This document shows positions 53,294 through 61,920 of a stretch of 64,000 bases of DNA, in pieces. The stretch's first letter is position 1. Each line of letters starts with the position of its first letter. Origin of the DNA: Arthrobacter hankyongi. Lineage in GTDB: Bacteria; Actinomycetota; Actinomycetes; Actinomycetales; Micrococcaceae. The stretch covers positions 1 through 64,000 of the forward strand of contig NZ_JAKLTQ010000002.1 of assembly GCF_022012395.1 (NCBI RefSeq). Direction: 5' to 3'. Below the pieces are notes generated by a model. The model was not told the origin of the DNA and searched no databases. It saw nothing but the letters and a program-made list of their open reading frames with translations. Both the position numbers and the translations under genes were made by a program.

Positions 53294-54811
53294 ATGAACC
53301 GGACTATGCATTCAACAACGCTGCGCGTCCCCGAATCGTTGAACCGTGAATACCGCATTCTCATTGGCGGAGAATGGAAAGGCTCGCAGAGTGGCGAGTT
53401 CTTCACGATCCATGATCCCTTCAGTCGTGAGGACTGGGGTAAGGTGCCGCTCTGCGGCCCCGCCGAGGCCGACCAGGCCGTCACCGCCGCCCGGCGAGCA
53501 TTCGACGAGGGGGAGTGGCCGAAGCTTCCTCCAGCAGGGCGCGCCAAGGTATTGCGTAAGTTTGCCGACCTCATCCGAGAGAACGCCGACGAGCTCGCAC
53601 TCATGCAGACGCTCGAAAACGGTAAGCTGCTAAAGGAGACCCGCGGCGGCATCGACTTTCTCGCACAGCAGTGCGAGTACTCTGGCGCCCTGGCGGAGAC
53701 CGTGCAAGGCGCCACGATCAACACAGGCATTCCCAACCTCTTCACTTACACTCTGCGCCAGCCGCTCGGCGTTGTGGCCGCAATCACCCCGTGGAACTCG
53801 CCGCTCGGACTGCTCGGCTTCAAACTGTTCCCGGCGCTGGCCGCAGGGTGCACCGTGGTCGTGAAGCCGAGTGAGTTCACTCCCGCGTCGACGCTGCGTC
53901 TGCTTGAGCTCTCGGAGGCAGCCGGCATTCCTACGGGCGTCGTCAATGTTGTGACCGGCATGGGCGATGTGGGCGCGGCCCTCGTCGACCACCCGGGCGT
54001 CGACAAGATCGTCTTCACCGGTGCCACCCAGACCGGCGCGAAGATCGCGGCGGCAGCAGGCCAGCGCCTCGTCCCGACCTCGCTCGAACTGGGCGGCAAG
54101 TCGCCGAACATCGTGTTCTCCGATGCCGACCTCAAGCAGGCCGTGCACGGTGTGCTCGGTGGTATCTTCGTCGCCAGCGGCCAGACTTGCGTGGCGGGCT
54201 CCCGCGTGCTCGTCGAGAAGAGCATTTACGATGACTTCCTCGACCGTATGGCGCAGGTCACGGCCGGACTGAAGCTGGGCGACCCGCTCGACCCGGAGAC
54301 GCAACTCGGGCCGATCGCCAACCAGCCGCAGTTTGAGAAGATCATAAAGTCGATCGCAAGTGGCCACGAGGCGGGCTTCCGTCTGCTCGCCGGTGGCGGT
54401 GCGCCGTCGGCAGACCCGGCTCTCGGCAGCGGCCTGTTCATCGAGCCCACCATCTTCGGTGACGTCGACAACGCGTCGAGCCTCGCCACCGAGGAGATCT
54501 TCGGGCCCGTCGCGAGCGTCATCCCGTTCGAGGGTGTCGACGAAGCGCTCGCCATCGGCAACGACACTCGATTCGGCTTGGCGAGCGGTGTCTGGACCCA
54601 GAACATGAGCAGGGCTCAACGCGTGATCCGCGACCTGCGCGCTGGCACCGTGTGGGTCAACACATACCGCGCGGCACACCACTACGTGCCGTTTGCCGGC
54701 CACAAGCAGAGCGGCCTCGGGCGAGAGCTCGGCGTCGAGGCGGTTGAGGAATTCACCGAGATCAAGAGCGTCTGGCACGACTTCGGCAGCCCGCAGTTGT
54801 TCGGCCGCTAG
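53294..54811 (+). CDS. aldehyde dehydrogenase (NAD(P))
   Basis: A 505-residue aldehyde dehydrogenase. Asn168 in PWNSP, Lys191 in KPSEFTP, general base Glu265 in LELGGKSPNIVF, catalytic Cys299 in GQTCVAGS, and KQSGLGRELGVEAVEEFTEIKSVW at the C-terminus. All catalytic residues are in place. ATG 53294 has GGGG just upstream; ATG 53306 is an alternative. It opens a six-gene operon. It would oxidise the aldehyde made from a P450-generated alcohol, or an inner pathway aldehyde. Confidence 0.92.
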   Translation: MNRTMHSTTLRVPESLNREYRILIGGEWKGSQSGEFFTIHDPFSREDWGKVPLCGPAEADQAVTAARRAFDEGEWPKLPPAGRAKVLRKFADLIRENADELALMQTLENGKLLKETRGGIDFLAQQCEYSGALAETVQGATINTGIPNLFTYTLRQPLGVVAAITPWNSPLGLLGFKLFPALAAGCTVVVKPSEFTPASTLRLLELSEAAGIPTGVVNVVTGMGDVGAALVDHPGVDKIVFTGATQTGAKIAAAAGQRLVPTSLELGGKSPNIVFSDADLKQAVHGVLGGIFVASGQTCVAGSRVLVEKSIYDDFLDRMAQVTAGLKLGDPLDPETQLGPIANQPQFEKIIKSIASGHEAGFRLLAGGGAPSADPALGSGLFIEPTIFGDVDNASSLATEEIFGPVASVIPFEGVDEALAIGNDTRFGLASGVWTQNMSRAQRVIRDLRAGTVWVNTYRAAHHYVPFAGHKQSGLGRELGVEAVEEFTEIKSVWHDFGSPQLFGR

Positions 54812-54857
54812 ATACAAGAAGCACACGAGACAAGACGCACAATACAAAGGAGTTGGC

Positions 54858-55916
54858 ATGCGCGGCATGGTGTTCACTGGCGATCACCGAGTGGAAGTGA
54901 TGGACTTCCCCGATCCGCACCCCGGGCCCCGAGACGTCGTGCTTCGCATCGACTCCTCGGGAATCTGCGGCAGTGACCTGCACACGTTCCGTCGCCCTGG
55001 TGTGGCGGGGGCCTACCAGTCGGTTGACCCGAATGAGATGCGTGCGATCATCGCCGGGCATGAGCCCGTTGGCACCGTGGTCGAGCGGGGGACAAAGGTC
55101 ACCGACGCGGAGGCACCGATCGGCCTGCAGGCCATCTGCTTCCACTACAGCGGTTGCGGTACCTGTCTCTTCTGCCGCGATGAACGGCCCCAGCTGTGCG
55201 CCCAGATGCTGGGTTACGGCGGCAACGCCCACGGTGGGCATGCAGAGTACTTGGTGGTGCCGGTGGAGACGCTCGTGCCGCTGCCCGAGGAGCTGTCGGC
55301 GAACGCGGGCGCGTGCCTGGCCTGCGGCACCGGCACCGCCTATGGGGCGCTGCGGCGGTTGCGGCGCATCAGTGACCAGAACCTGTTGGTCGTCGGCCTG
55401 GGCCCCGTGGGCATGAGCACCGTCGCCTACGCGTCGGCGCTCGGTGCGCGGGTGATCGCGGTTGACCTCGACGAGGCTCGTCGGGAGTCCGCGCTGACCT
55501 ACGGCGCTGAGACGGTGCTCGACCCGGCTGCCGGCGACGTAGTCGCTTTGGTACGTGAGCTGACGGACGGGTACGGCGTTGATTCCGCGGTGGAGACCAG
55601 CGGATCGACGCCCGGTCGGCAGAGCGCTCTCATTGCTGTGCGGCAGGAGGGAGAGGCCGTGTTCGTCGGCCTCGGCGGCGGCAATCTCGATGTTGCAATG
55701 GACTGCGACGTGGTGCTTGCGCCGCGTTCGATCATCGGTTCTCGAACCTTCAGCAAGAGTGAGCTGGCCGAAGCCGCGCAGGCCGCGGCCGATCTCAAGC
55801 TGCCGCTCGACCGGATGGTGACTGCCGAGTTTGCTCTTGAGGATGCGCAGAAGGCCTATGCTGAGTTCGCCGCGGGCGCAGTGGGGAAGTACGTGATCGT
55901 GGGAGCGGGTGCCTGA
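54858..55916 (+). CDS. zinc-dependent alcohol dehydrogenase (MDR family)
   Basis: A 352-residue medium-chain dehydrogenase. Catalytic zinc ligands Cys37 (CGSDLH), His68-Glu69 (GHEP), structural-zinc Cys100, 103, 106 and 114, and Rossmann motif LLVVGLGPVGMS. It resembles threonine/sorbitol dehydrogenase-like members. ATG 54858 has AAAGGAG upstream. It follows the aldehyde dehydrogenase by 46 bases, and its stop shares a base with the next start. It probably oxidises an alcohol to the aldehyde or ketone for the neighbouring enzymes. Confidence 0.9.
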   Translation: MRGMVFTGDHRVEVMDFPDPHPGPRDVVLRIDSSGICGSDLHTFRRPGVAGAYQSVDPNEMRAIIAGHEPVGTVVERGTKVTDAEAPIGLQAICFHYSGCGTCLFCRDERPQLCAQMLGYGGNAHGGHAEYLVVPVETLVPLPEELSANAGACLACGTGTAYGALRRLRRISDQNLLVVGLGPVGMSTVAYASALGARVIAVDLDEARRESALTYGAETVLDPAAGDVVALVRELTDGYGVDSAVETSGSTPGRQSALIAVRQEGEAVFVGLGGGNLDVAMDCDVVLAPRSIIGSRTFSKSELAEAAQAAADLKLPLDRMVTAEFALEDAQKAYAEFAAGAVGKYVIVGAGA

Positions 55917-56650
55917 TGGTCAACCCCTTCGCAGCAGCTCGTTCGCCGTGGCAGGGCTGGCCCGAGATCGGCCAGCCGCAGTTCGCCGGTGGCCCGGGAT
56001 GGGTCGACGTGAGTCACCCCATTACCGAGTCTCTTTCCCGGGCCCCCTCGTTTCCACAGCCGGTCATCAAGAAGATTGAAAACCTACCCGATGATCCCGC
56101 CAATGTGACGCACGTCAGCATGGCCGTGCACCACGGAACGCATGTGGATGCGCCGAGCCACTTCTACGCGGACGGGCCCACGATGGATCAGATCCCGCTC
56201 GAGCGCCTGTACGGTCGTGGGGTACTATACCGGGTGGCCGCCGAAGCCGGCGCGCAACTCACCGTCGAGCAGATCCAGGGCTCCGGCCCCGCGCCGCAAC
56301 TCGGCGACATCGTGCTGATCGACACCGGGTGGCACCGGTATATGAACCAGGAGCTCTACTTCGATGCGCCATCGCTCAGCGTGGCAGCCGCGGAGTGGCT
56401 GCGCGATGCCGGCGTCAAGCTCGTTGGCCTCGACGCGAGTACGCCCGATCTCCCCGCGCACCGGAGAACCCCCGGATTCGACTGGCCGGTACATCAGATC
56501 CTGCTCGGGTCAGGGGTGCTCATTGCTGAGCACATGGCCAACCTGAGCGCCCTGGAGCCGGGTGCCATCGAGGCCTTCTTCGGCGTGACGTCATTTGTTG
56601 GGGCAGATGCGGGCCCGGCTCGAGTGATTGCGAGGAATATTCATGACTGA
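55916..56650 (+). CDS. cyclase family hydrolase (kynurenine formamidase-like)
   Basis: A 244-residue metal-dependent hydrolase of the cyclase family. The metal-binding motif HHGTHVDAPSH (residues 72-82) fits HxGTHxDxPxH, and DVSHPITESL and LDASTPD match the family. Known members hydrolyse formyl-kynurenine or isatin, or open small rings. It sits in a catabolic operon, so ring or amide/lactone opening is plausible here. It shares one base with the dehydrogenase stop and overlaps the CoA-transferase by 8 bases. Confidence 0.86.
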   Translation: MVNPFAAARSPWQGWPEIGQPQFAGGPGWVDVSHPITESLSRAPSFPQPVIKKIENLPDDPANVTHVSMAVHHGTHVDAPSHFYADGPTMDQIPLERLYGRGVLYRVAAEAGAQLTVEQIQGSGPAPQLGDIVLIDTGWHRYMNQELYFDAPSLSVAAAEWLRDAGVKLVGLDASTPDLPAHRRTPGFDWPVHQILLGSGVLIAEHMANLSALEPGAIEAFFGVTSFVGADAGPARVIARNIHD

Positions 56651-57866
56651 TTCGACAGTGACCGAGATGCCGGCTACCACGGGGACATCAACGAAGGCGG
56701 CAACGGCAGGACTCCCGCTAGAGGGAGTCCGAGTTCTCGATTTGACAGGGTTTCTGTCGGGCCCGTTCGGGAGCCAGATCCTCGGCGATCTCGGCGCCGA
56801 GGTGCTGAAGATCGAGCCCCCCGAGGGCGACAACTCGCGATCGGTACCGCCGTACTTCGTCGGGGACGCCAGCGTGTACTACCTCAGCACCAACCGAAAC
56901 AAGAAGAGTGCGGTCATCAACCTGAAGGACCCTGACGGCCAGCGAGTCGTGAAGGGCCTCATAGCCAAGAGCGACATCGTGCTCGAGAACTTCAGACCGG
57001 GCGCGCTTCAGCGCCTTGGGCTCGACTACGAGACGATCGCGGCCGACATTCCGAGCATTATCTGGTGCTCGATCAGCGGCTTTGGGCAAGACGGTCCCTA
57101 CGCGCACCGGCCCGCCTACGACATGATCGTGCAAGCCTACTCCGGCGGCATGAGCCTCACCGGTGAGCGCGGCGGGGTACCGGTGCGCGCCGGGCTTCCG
57201 ATCGGTGACCTGACGGCGGGGCTGTACGGCGTCATCGCGGTGCTGGCCGCGCTGAATAAGCGCGCTCACACGGGCGAGGGTGACTACATTGACATTTCGA
57301 TGCTCGACTGCCAGCTCGCGTTCCTCAGCTACCAGGGCGCCTACTACCTGCACTCGGGAAAGGTGCCGGGTACTCAGGGGCGCGCGCACGACTCGATTCC
57401 GACCTACCGCTGCTTCAGGGCTGGCGACGGCATCGACGTGGCGGTGACTGCGAACACTGAGGGGATGTGGGAAGCGCTGTGCGGAGTGCTCGGCCTAGCC
57501 GAGCTCATTGAAGATGACCGTTTCCGCACCCTCGCCGACCGCCACCGGAATCGCGGTGAGCTCGAGCCGCTACTCGAGGAGGCCTTCCTCGCCCTCGGTG
57601 CCGACCAGTGGGTCGAACTGCTCACCGATGCCGGGGTGCCTGTCGCGCCGGTGAACACTGTCGACCGCGCGCTCGCCGACACTCAAGCACGTCACCGGAA
57701 TATGGTGGTCGAGCTGCAGGATGAGTCGGGTGAGCAGAACGTTCGGGTGGTCGGCAACCCGCTGAAGTTCCGCAGCATGTCGAGCCAACTGCTCAACTAC
57801 CCGCCGAATCTTGGGGAGCACACCGAGGAGATCATTGCATTGTCGGGAGTAACTCATGGTGAGTGA
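56643..57866 (+). CDS. CaiB/BaiF (class III) CoA-transferase
   Basis: A 407-residue class III CoA-transferase. LEGVRVLDLTGFLSGPFGSQILGDLGAEVLKIEPPEGDNSR is the N-terminal family signature. Asp160 in AYDMIVQAYSG is in the position of the catalytic Asp. VENFRPGALQRLGLDYE and GDYIDISMLDCQL follow. It would activate a pathway acid as its CoA ester, taking CoA from another acyl-CoA. ATG 56643 overlaps the previous stop. Both partners of the transfer are unknown. Confidence 0.92.
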   Translation: MTDSTVTEMPATTGTSTKAATAGLPLEGVRVLDLTGFLSGPFGSQILGDLGAEVLKIEPPEGDNSRSVPPYFVGDASVYYLSTNRNKKSAVINLKDPDGQRVVKGLIAKSDIVLENFRPGALQRLGLDYETIAADIPSIIWCSISGFGQDGPYAHRPAYDMIVQAYSGGMSLTGERGGVPVRAGLPIGDLTAGLYGVIAVLAALNKRAHTGEGDYIDISMLDCQLAFLSYQGAYYLHSGKVPGTQGRAHDSIPTYRCFRAGDGIDVAVTANTEGMWEALCGVLGLAELIEDDRFRTLADRHRNRGELEPLLEEAFLALGADQWVELLTDAGVPVAPVNTVDRALADTQARHRNMVVELQDESGEQNVRVVGNPLKFRSMSSQLLNYPPNLGEHTEEIIALSGVTHGE

Positions 57867-58797
57867 TGTTCGAGTCGGAGTGATCGGGCTCGGGAACATG
57901 GGTGCAGCCCTGGCCCAACGCCTGCAGGAACTCGTCGCTGAAGTAGTGGTGTTCGATGTGCGTGCTGAAGCCATGACCACCGCGGCGCGGTTCGGGGCAA
58001 CAGCCTCTTTGAGCCCTCGTGAGGTCGGCGAGCGATCCGACGTCGTCGTGGCGTCCTTGCCGTCGCCCGCGATCGCCCTGGAGGTGGCCCAGGAGGTCGG
58101 CACGAGTACCCAGCTCCGGGCGTATGTAGAGACATCAACCGTGGGCCCGCTCGCGGTGCGGAAGATCGCCTCGGCGCTCGCGGTTCCGGTCATCGACGCG
58201 CCCCTCAGCGGGGGACCACGAGGGATCCTGAGTGGCAAGCTCACAAGTTATGTGTCAGGGCCCGAAGCAATCCGCCAGGAGATCGCAAACTGGTTTGACG
58301 AACTCTGCCCCATTCGGATCGTGGTGGGCGAGCAGGCGGGCGTCGCGCAGATCGCGAAGCTCGTGAACAACGCTGTATCGCTGAGCGGCATGGCGATCGC
58401 CTGCGAGGCGATCGCCGTTGGTGTGGCCTCCGGCGTCGACCCGAAGACCGTCGTCGAGGCGGTGAACTCTGGAACCGGGCGGAACTCCGCGACGGAGAGC
58501 AAGATCCCGAAGTCCGTCCTCACCGGCACCTTCGACTTCGGAGGTCCGGTATTTCTTGCGGAGAAGGATCTGGAGTTGTACCAGTCCCTCGCAGAGGAAG
58601 CGGGGATCCGAGAGTCGCTCACGAATTCCGCACTTGAGGCGTTCCGTGAGGCGATCCTGAAATTCGGGGTGAACGCTGACTACACCGAGATTGCGCGCGT
58701 CTTCGAGAGCGCCGTCGGTGCGGAAATTCGCCATCGGCCCGCAGTTGCGGGCGGGGGACTCGGCAGCAATGGCTGGCGATCCGAACATTTAGATTGA
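57856..58797 (+). CDS. beta-hydroxyacid dehydrogenase (HIBADH-like)
   Basis: A 313-residue NAD(P)-dependent dehydrogenase. Rossmann motif GLGNMGAALAQ (11-21), substrate motif DAPLSGGPRGILSG, and catalytic Lys in GVAQIAKLVNNAVSLS. It is a homologue of, but clearly different from, the valine-pathway MmsB at 10057. It overlaps the CoA-transferase stop by 11 bases. In this operon it probably oxidises or reduces a hydroxyacid or hydroxyacyl intermediate. Confidence 0.9.
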   Translation: MVSDVRVGVIGLGNMGAALAQRLQELVAEVVVFDVRAEAMTTAARFGATASLSPREVGERSDVVVASLPSPAIALEVAQEVGTSTQLRAYVETSTVGPLAVRKIASALAVPVIDAPLSGGPRGILSGKLTSYVSGPEAIRQEIANWFDELCPIRIVVGEQAGVAQIAKLVNNAVSLSGMAIACEAIAVGVASGVDPKTVVEAVNSGTGRNSATESKIPKSVLTGTFDFGGPVFLAEKDLELYQSLAEEAGIRESLTNSALEAFREAILKFGVNADYTEIARVFESAVGAEIRHRPAVAGGGLGSNGWRSEHLD

Positions 58798-58819
58798 ACG
58801 ACCAAAGCACGTAAGGGGA

Positions 58820-59701
58820 ATGACATTGGATCTGAGCAAGATCGTAGCGATTGACGTTCACGCGCACTCCATGGTGAGTCACGAGCACCCTGAGCTCGCT
58901 GACGATGAGATGAACCAGCACATTGTCGCAGACGCGAAGAAGCGTTGGAAGACCGACCTGACGACCATTTCGGTCGACGAGAGCGCCGCATACTACCGCG
59001 ACCGCAACATGATGGCGGTGATCTTTACCGTTGACTCGGAGTCGGGGCTCGGCGAGCGTCGAGTTCCGAACCGCGAGGTGCTCGACGGGGCTCTGCGCAA
59101 CTCCGACGTGCTCATTCCGTTCGCGAGCATTGACCCATGGAAGGGGCGCATGGGTGTCTCCGAAGCGAAGGATCTGATCGCGGCCGGGGTGAAGGGCTTC
59201 AAGTTCCATCCGAGCATTCAGGCGTTCTACCCGAACGACCGTCGCGCCTACCCGCTCTACGAGGTTATCGCCGAGGCCGGACTCACCGCGCTCTTCCACT
59301 CCGGTCAGACGGGCGTCGGCAAGACCTCGCCGGGTGGCGGCGGCGTGCGTCTGAAGTACTCGAACCCGATGTTCCTCGACGACGTCGCGGCCGACTTCCC
59401 CGACATGTCGATCATCATCGCTCACCCCTCCTTCCCATGGCAGCAGGAGGCCCTGGCGGTCGCGCTGCACAAGCAGAATGTGTACATCGATCTCTCCGGG
59501 TGGTCGCCGAAGTACTTTCCGCAAGAGCTCGTGCACTACTCGAACACGCTGTTGAAGCACAAGATCCTGTTCGGCTCCGACTTTCCGCTCATGACCCCGG
59601 ACCGCTGGATCGCCGACTTCGAACAGCAGGAGTTCCGTGACGAGGTGCGGCCGCTGATTCTGAAGGAGAACGCCGCAAAGCTGTTCGGATTTACCGAGTG
59701 A
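58820..59701 (+). CDS. amidohydrolase family protein (decarboxylase/hydratase-like)
   Basis: A 293-residue amidohydrolase-2 protein. Metal residues: His14 and His16 (DVHAHS), His160 (ALFHSGQ), His202 (IIAHPSFPWQQ) and Asp254 (LFGSDFPLMTPDR). This layout is typical of the ACMS decarboxylase, gamma-resorcylate decarboxylase and oxalomesaconate hydratase group. It is the last gene of the six-gene operon, 22 bases after the dehydrogenase, and is followed by a terminator hairpin. Decarboxylation or hydration of a pathway acid is likely. Confidence 0.9.
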   Translation: MTLDLSKIVAIDVHAHSMVSHEHPELADDEMNQHIVADAKKRWKTDLTTISVDESAAYYRDRNMMAVIFTVDSESGLGERRVPNREVLDGALRNSDVLIPFASIDPWKGRMGVSEAKDLIAAGVKGFKFHPSIQAFYPNDRRAYPLYEVIAEAGLTALFHSGQTGVGKTSPGGGGVRLKYSNPMFLDDVAADFPDMSIIIAHPSFPWQQEALAVALHKQNVYIDLSGWSPKYFPQELVHYSNTLLKHKILFGSDFPLMTPDRWIADFEQQEFRDEVRPLILKENAAKLFGFTE

Positions 59702-60060
59702 TCGGCTGAGTTCCCGACTCGTTCGAGACGCCAGGGCTCTCGTCGCAGTTCAACGGCAGGGGTGCGCGCCTATACACGGCGCGCCCCTGCTCGGGGTGTG
59801 CCTGTACGACGAGCCTGACGTTTCGTGTTCCTGCGATTATTACGGCCGCATGATTCCAGACGCCCGATCCAGCCGACTGTCCCACCGCGTGATCCACCAA
59901 CGGGCCATTCGTTCTGTCGAGTTCGCGTTCGCGCAACAATTTACGCCCCGTAGACTGGGCGTCGGCCGACTGGGGAGAGGCACGGCGAGAGCCAAAGCGC
60001 TGTCTCCGCTAAATCACTACTCGTGATGTGCGCCGTGCTTCGGCTGCCTGGGAGTCAAGA
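59702..60060. other. intergenic region between convergent operons
   Basis: About 360 bases without a supported gene. It contains the terminator hairpin at 59757-59789; the rest has no repeat or reading frame I would defend. Confidence 0.6.
59757..59789 (+). terminator. terminator of the aldehyde dehydrogenase operon
   Basis: CAGGGG-tg-CGCGCC (59757-59770), 7-base loop, GGCGCGCCCCTG (59778-59789). A 12-bp stem with a 2-base bulge, 56 bases after the amidohydrolase stop. No U-tract. Confidence 0.6.
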
Positions 60061-60108
60061 AACGACGATGGGGCGGAAGGACCAATGTCATTCCGCCCCA
60101 TCGTCGTT
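60061..60108 (-). terminator. terminator of the MmgE/PrpD gene, 18-bp perfect stem
   Basis: AACGACGATGGGGCGGAA (60061-60078) and its exact complement (60091-60108) with a 12-base loop, 4 bases past the stop of the leftward gene. Confidence 0.8.
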
Positions 60109-60111
60109 CGC

Positions 60112-61635
60112 TTAGAAGTACAGCTCGCCCAGGAGGGACTGGATGTCGTGCACCTCGTCGATGTTGCGGAGCCGCTGCACTAGGCGATCGGCCGCGTCAC
60201 CGAAGAACGGCCGCGCGAGTGCGACGAACTTCTCGTCGACAGCCGCCGTGCCCATCTCGACGCCACGGTTGAAGGCCCAACTCGTCTCCGTCGAGCCGTC
60301 GTCGAAGCGAACGGTGACGGCGGCCCAGTTGCAATCGTCAACTGACGGCACAGCCGGCGCGAGCTTGATGAAGTCAGGGTCGATCGTCAGCGCGATCTCG
60401 CTGAGCAGGCCGGCCTCCTGAATGCGATCGAAGGTCTCCTGCTCATACGAGTCGACCGTCACCTTGCCGTCGAGCCACGCGGCGGCGATGCCATACGGGA
60501 GGCTGAACTTGCCCTCGAGCGGTGTCTGCGGCCAGGTGCGGAAGACGGCGCCCCGCTCCGGGTCTGTGGGTACGGTAATTTCGATGCCGGCGATACTTCC
60601 GCGGTCAAACTCGGGGCGATCGATCATGGAGAACATCGCGGTGAGCACCGCATTGTTGCCGCCGCAGGCCGGCCACGGTTTGAAGCTCGGGCCGCGGCTC
60701 AGGTTTGGTCCGCCACGAAGCTGATCGCTCGGAGCGCCGAGACCGACCTTGGAGGGGTTGGGCATACTGCCAGTGTGCGTGGGCGGGAACCTGTTCTCGT
60801 TGAGCGGGCTGCCTGCACTGAGGTCCATGGGGACGCGCGTGATCCAGAAATCCTCGGTCGCGGAACCATAGTGCACTTCGACCTCGGCTTCGGGATCGCA
60901 GTACGCGGCGAAGAATCCCTTCCGTCCCTCAAAGACCCCAGGGTCAGCGGTCCAGCCGGATTGGGCGAGTGTTGCAGCAAGGTACCCGGCCTCGGCAGCG
61001 CGGCCCGCGTGCAACGGCTTCGTAAAGGTGCCGAAGTTCTCGGTGAGCCCTGAACTCATGGAGGCTGCAATGCTGAGCGCGAGTATGGCCTTTTCCTCGT
61101 CGAGCTTCAGGAGTTTGGCAGCGACCGCGGCTGCGCCGATCGCGCCGGCTGTGCCGATGGGGTGCTGCGGACGGCCGTGGGCGAGCATAGTCGTGACCCG
61201 GGCAGCGACTTCAAAGCCGGCGACCAGCGCGACGATGACCTCTTCACCCGTGACCTCACGGGTCTCGGCGATCGCGAGTGCCGGGGGCAGTTCAACCGCA
61301 GCGAAGTGCGGAATGTCATCGAAGTCGAGGGCGTGCATGAGCGTCCCGTTGGTTAGCACCGCTGAGCGAGCGTCAGTCTTCCGGGAGGTCGCGAGCACGG
61401 CGTGCGCGCCCGGAACGTCGGGCAGCCACTGCTGTAAAGCTGCGCCAATATCTGTGCGTGTTGCCGCCAAGCCGCATGCGAGGCCGTCGACCAGCATCGA
61501 CTTCGCCTGCGCGATCGCCTGCTCGGGCAATTGGTCATAGCTCAGGTTCACGATGAAGCGCGCATGTTTTGACGCCACCGTATCCTGCGCCTGAGTGGTT
61601 GAGTGGCTACTCAACGTCCGTGTGACTGCTCCCAT
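60112..61635 (-). CDS. MmgE/PrpD family protein
   Basis: A 507-residue MmgE/PrpD-fold protein. LVDGLACGLAATRTDIG, NGTLMHALDFDDIPHFAAVELPPALAIAE and HGRPQHPIGTAGAIGAAAVAAKLLKLDEEKAILALSIAASMSSGL are the family core. Members act as dehydratases, decarboxylases or epimerases on small di- or tricarboxylates. ATG 61635 has AGGAGG 10 bases upstream. It is divergent from the monooxygenase gene with two palindromes between them. The substrate is unknown; it may process a carboxylated product of the operon at 53294-59701. Confidence 0.88.
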   Translation of the reverse strand: MGAVTRTLSSHSTTQAQDTVASKHARFIVNLSYDQLPEQAIAQAKSMLVDGLACGLAATRTDIGAALQQWLPDVPGAHAVLATSRKTDARSAVLTNGTLMHALDFDDIPHFAAVELPPALAIAETREVTGEEVIVALVAGFEVAARVTTMLAHGRPQHPIGTAGAIGAAAVAAKLLKLDEEKAILALSIAASMSSGLTENFGTFTKPLHAGRAAEAGYLAATLAQSGWTADPGVFEGRKGFFAAYCDPEAEVEVHYGSATEDFWITRVPMDLSAGSPLNENRFPPTHTGSMPNPSKVGLGAPSDQLRGGPNLSRGPSFKPWPACGGNNAVLTAMFSMIDRPEFDRGSIAGIEITVPTDPERGAVFRTWPQTPLEGKFSLPYGIAAAWLDGKVTVDSYEQETFDRIQEAGLLSEIALTIDPDFIKLAPAVPSVDDCNWAAVTVRFDDGSTETSWAFNRGVEMGTAAVDEKFVALARPFFGDAADRLVQRLRNIDEVHDIQSLLGELYF

Positions 61636-61780
61636 AAGCGTAGTGCCTCCTGCCAGTGATGTAGGTATCAGCCGAATACTAGGTTCGTGAGGCAAGGCCC
61701 GGCCAAGTTCGCAATGGCATGCCGGTGATAGCTCCGGGTGATGAAGCACAGTGTAATTTCACCCGCCGTTCTTATGGCCG

Positions 61781-61807
61781 GCGGTGATCACAAAAAGTGA
61801 TCACCGC
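61781..61807. promoter_or_regulatory. GCGGTGATCAC-N5-GTGATCACCGC operator candidate
   Basis: Perfect 11-base inverted arms (61781-61791 and 61797-61807) around AAAAA, midway between the divergent PrpD and monooxygenase genes. Each arm also contains the small palindrome TGATCA. This is the clearest operator-like site in the island. Confidence 0.72.
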
Positions 61808-61903
61808 ATAGCGGAATTGGTCTTGGTGACCTTTTTCACAGGCTGTTAGCGTCTAAGCCGGTCAAGTTTACGCAACGCACCAGGGCCGGTGCATGAGACG
61901 CCG

Positions 61904-61917
61904 AGAACATCGATGTT
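61904..61917. promoter_or_regulatory. GAACATCGATGTTC palindrome at monooxygenase start
   Basis: A perfect 14-base palindrome ending 3 bases before the GTG start. It could be a protein-binding site or a hairpin that affects translation. It replaces the place where a ribosome binding site would be expected. Confidence 0.5.
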
Positions 61918-61920
61918 CGG

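Noticed and set aside
59691-59939. An 82-codon minus-strand frame in the gap after the amidohydrolase
   Set aside because: It crosses the terminator hairpin, lacks a ribosome binding site and resembles no protein.
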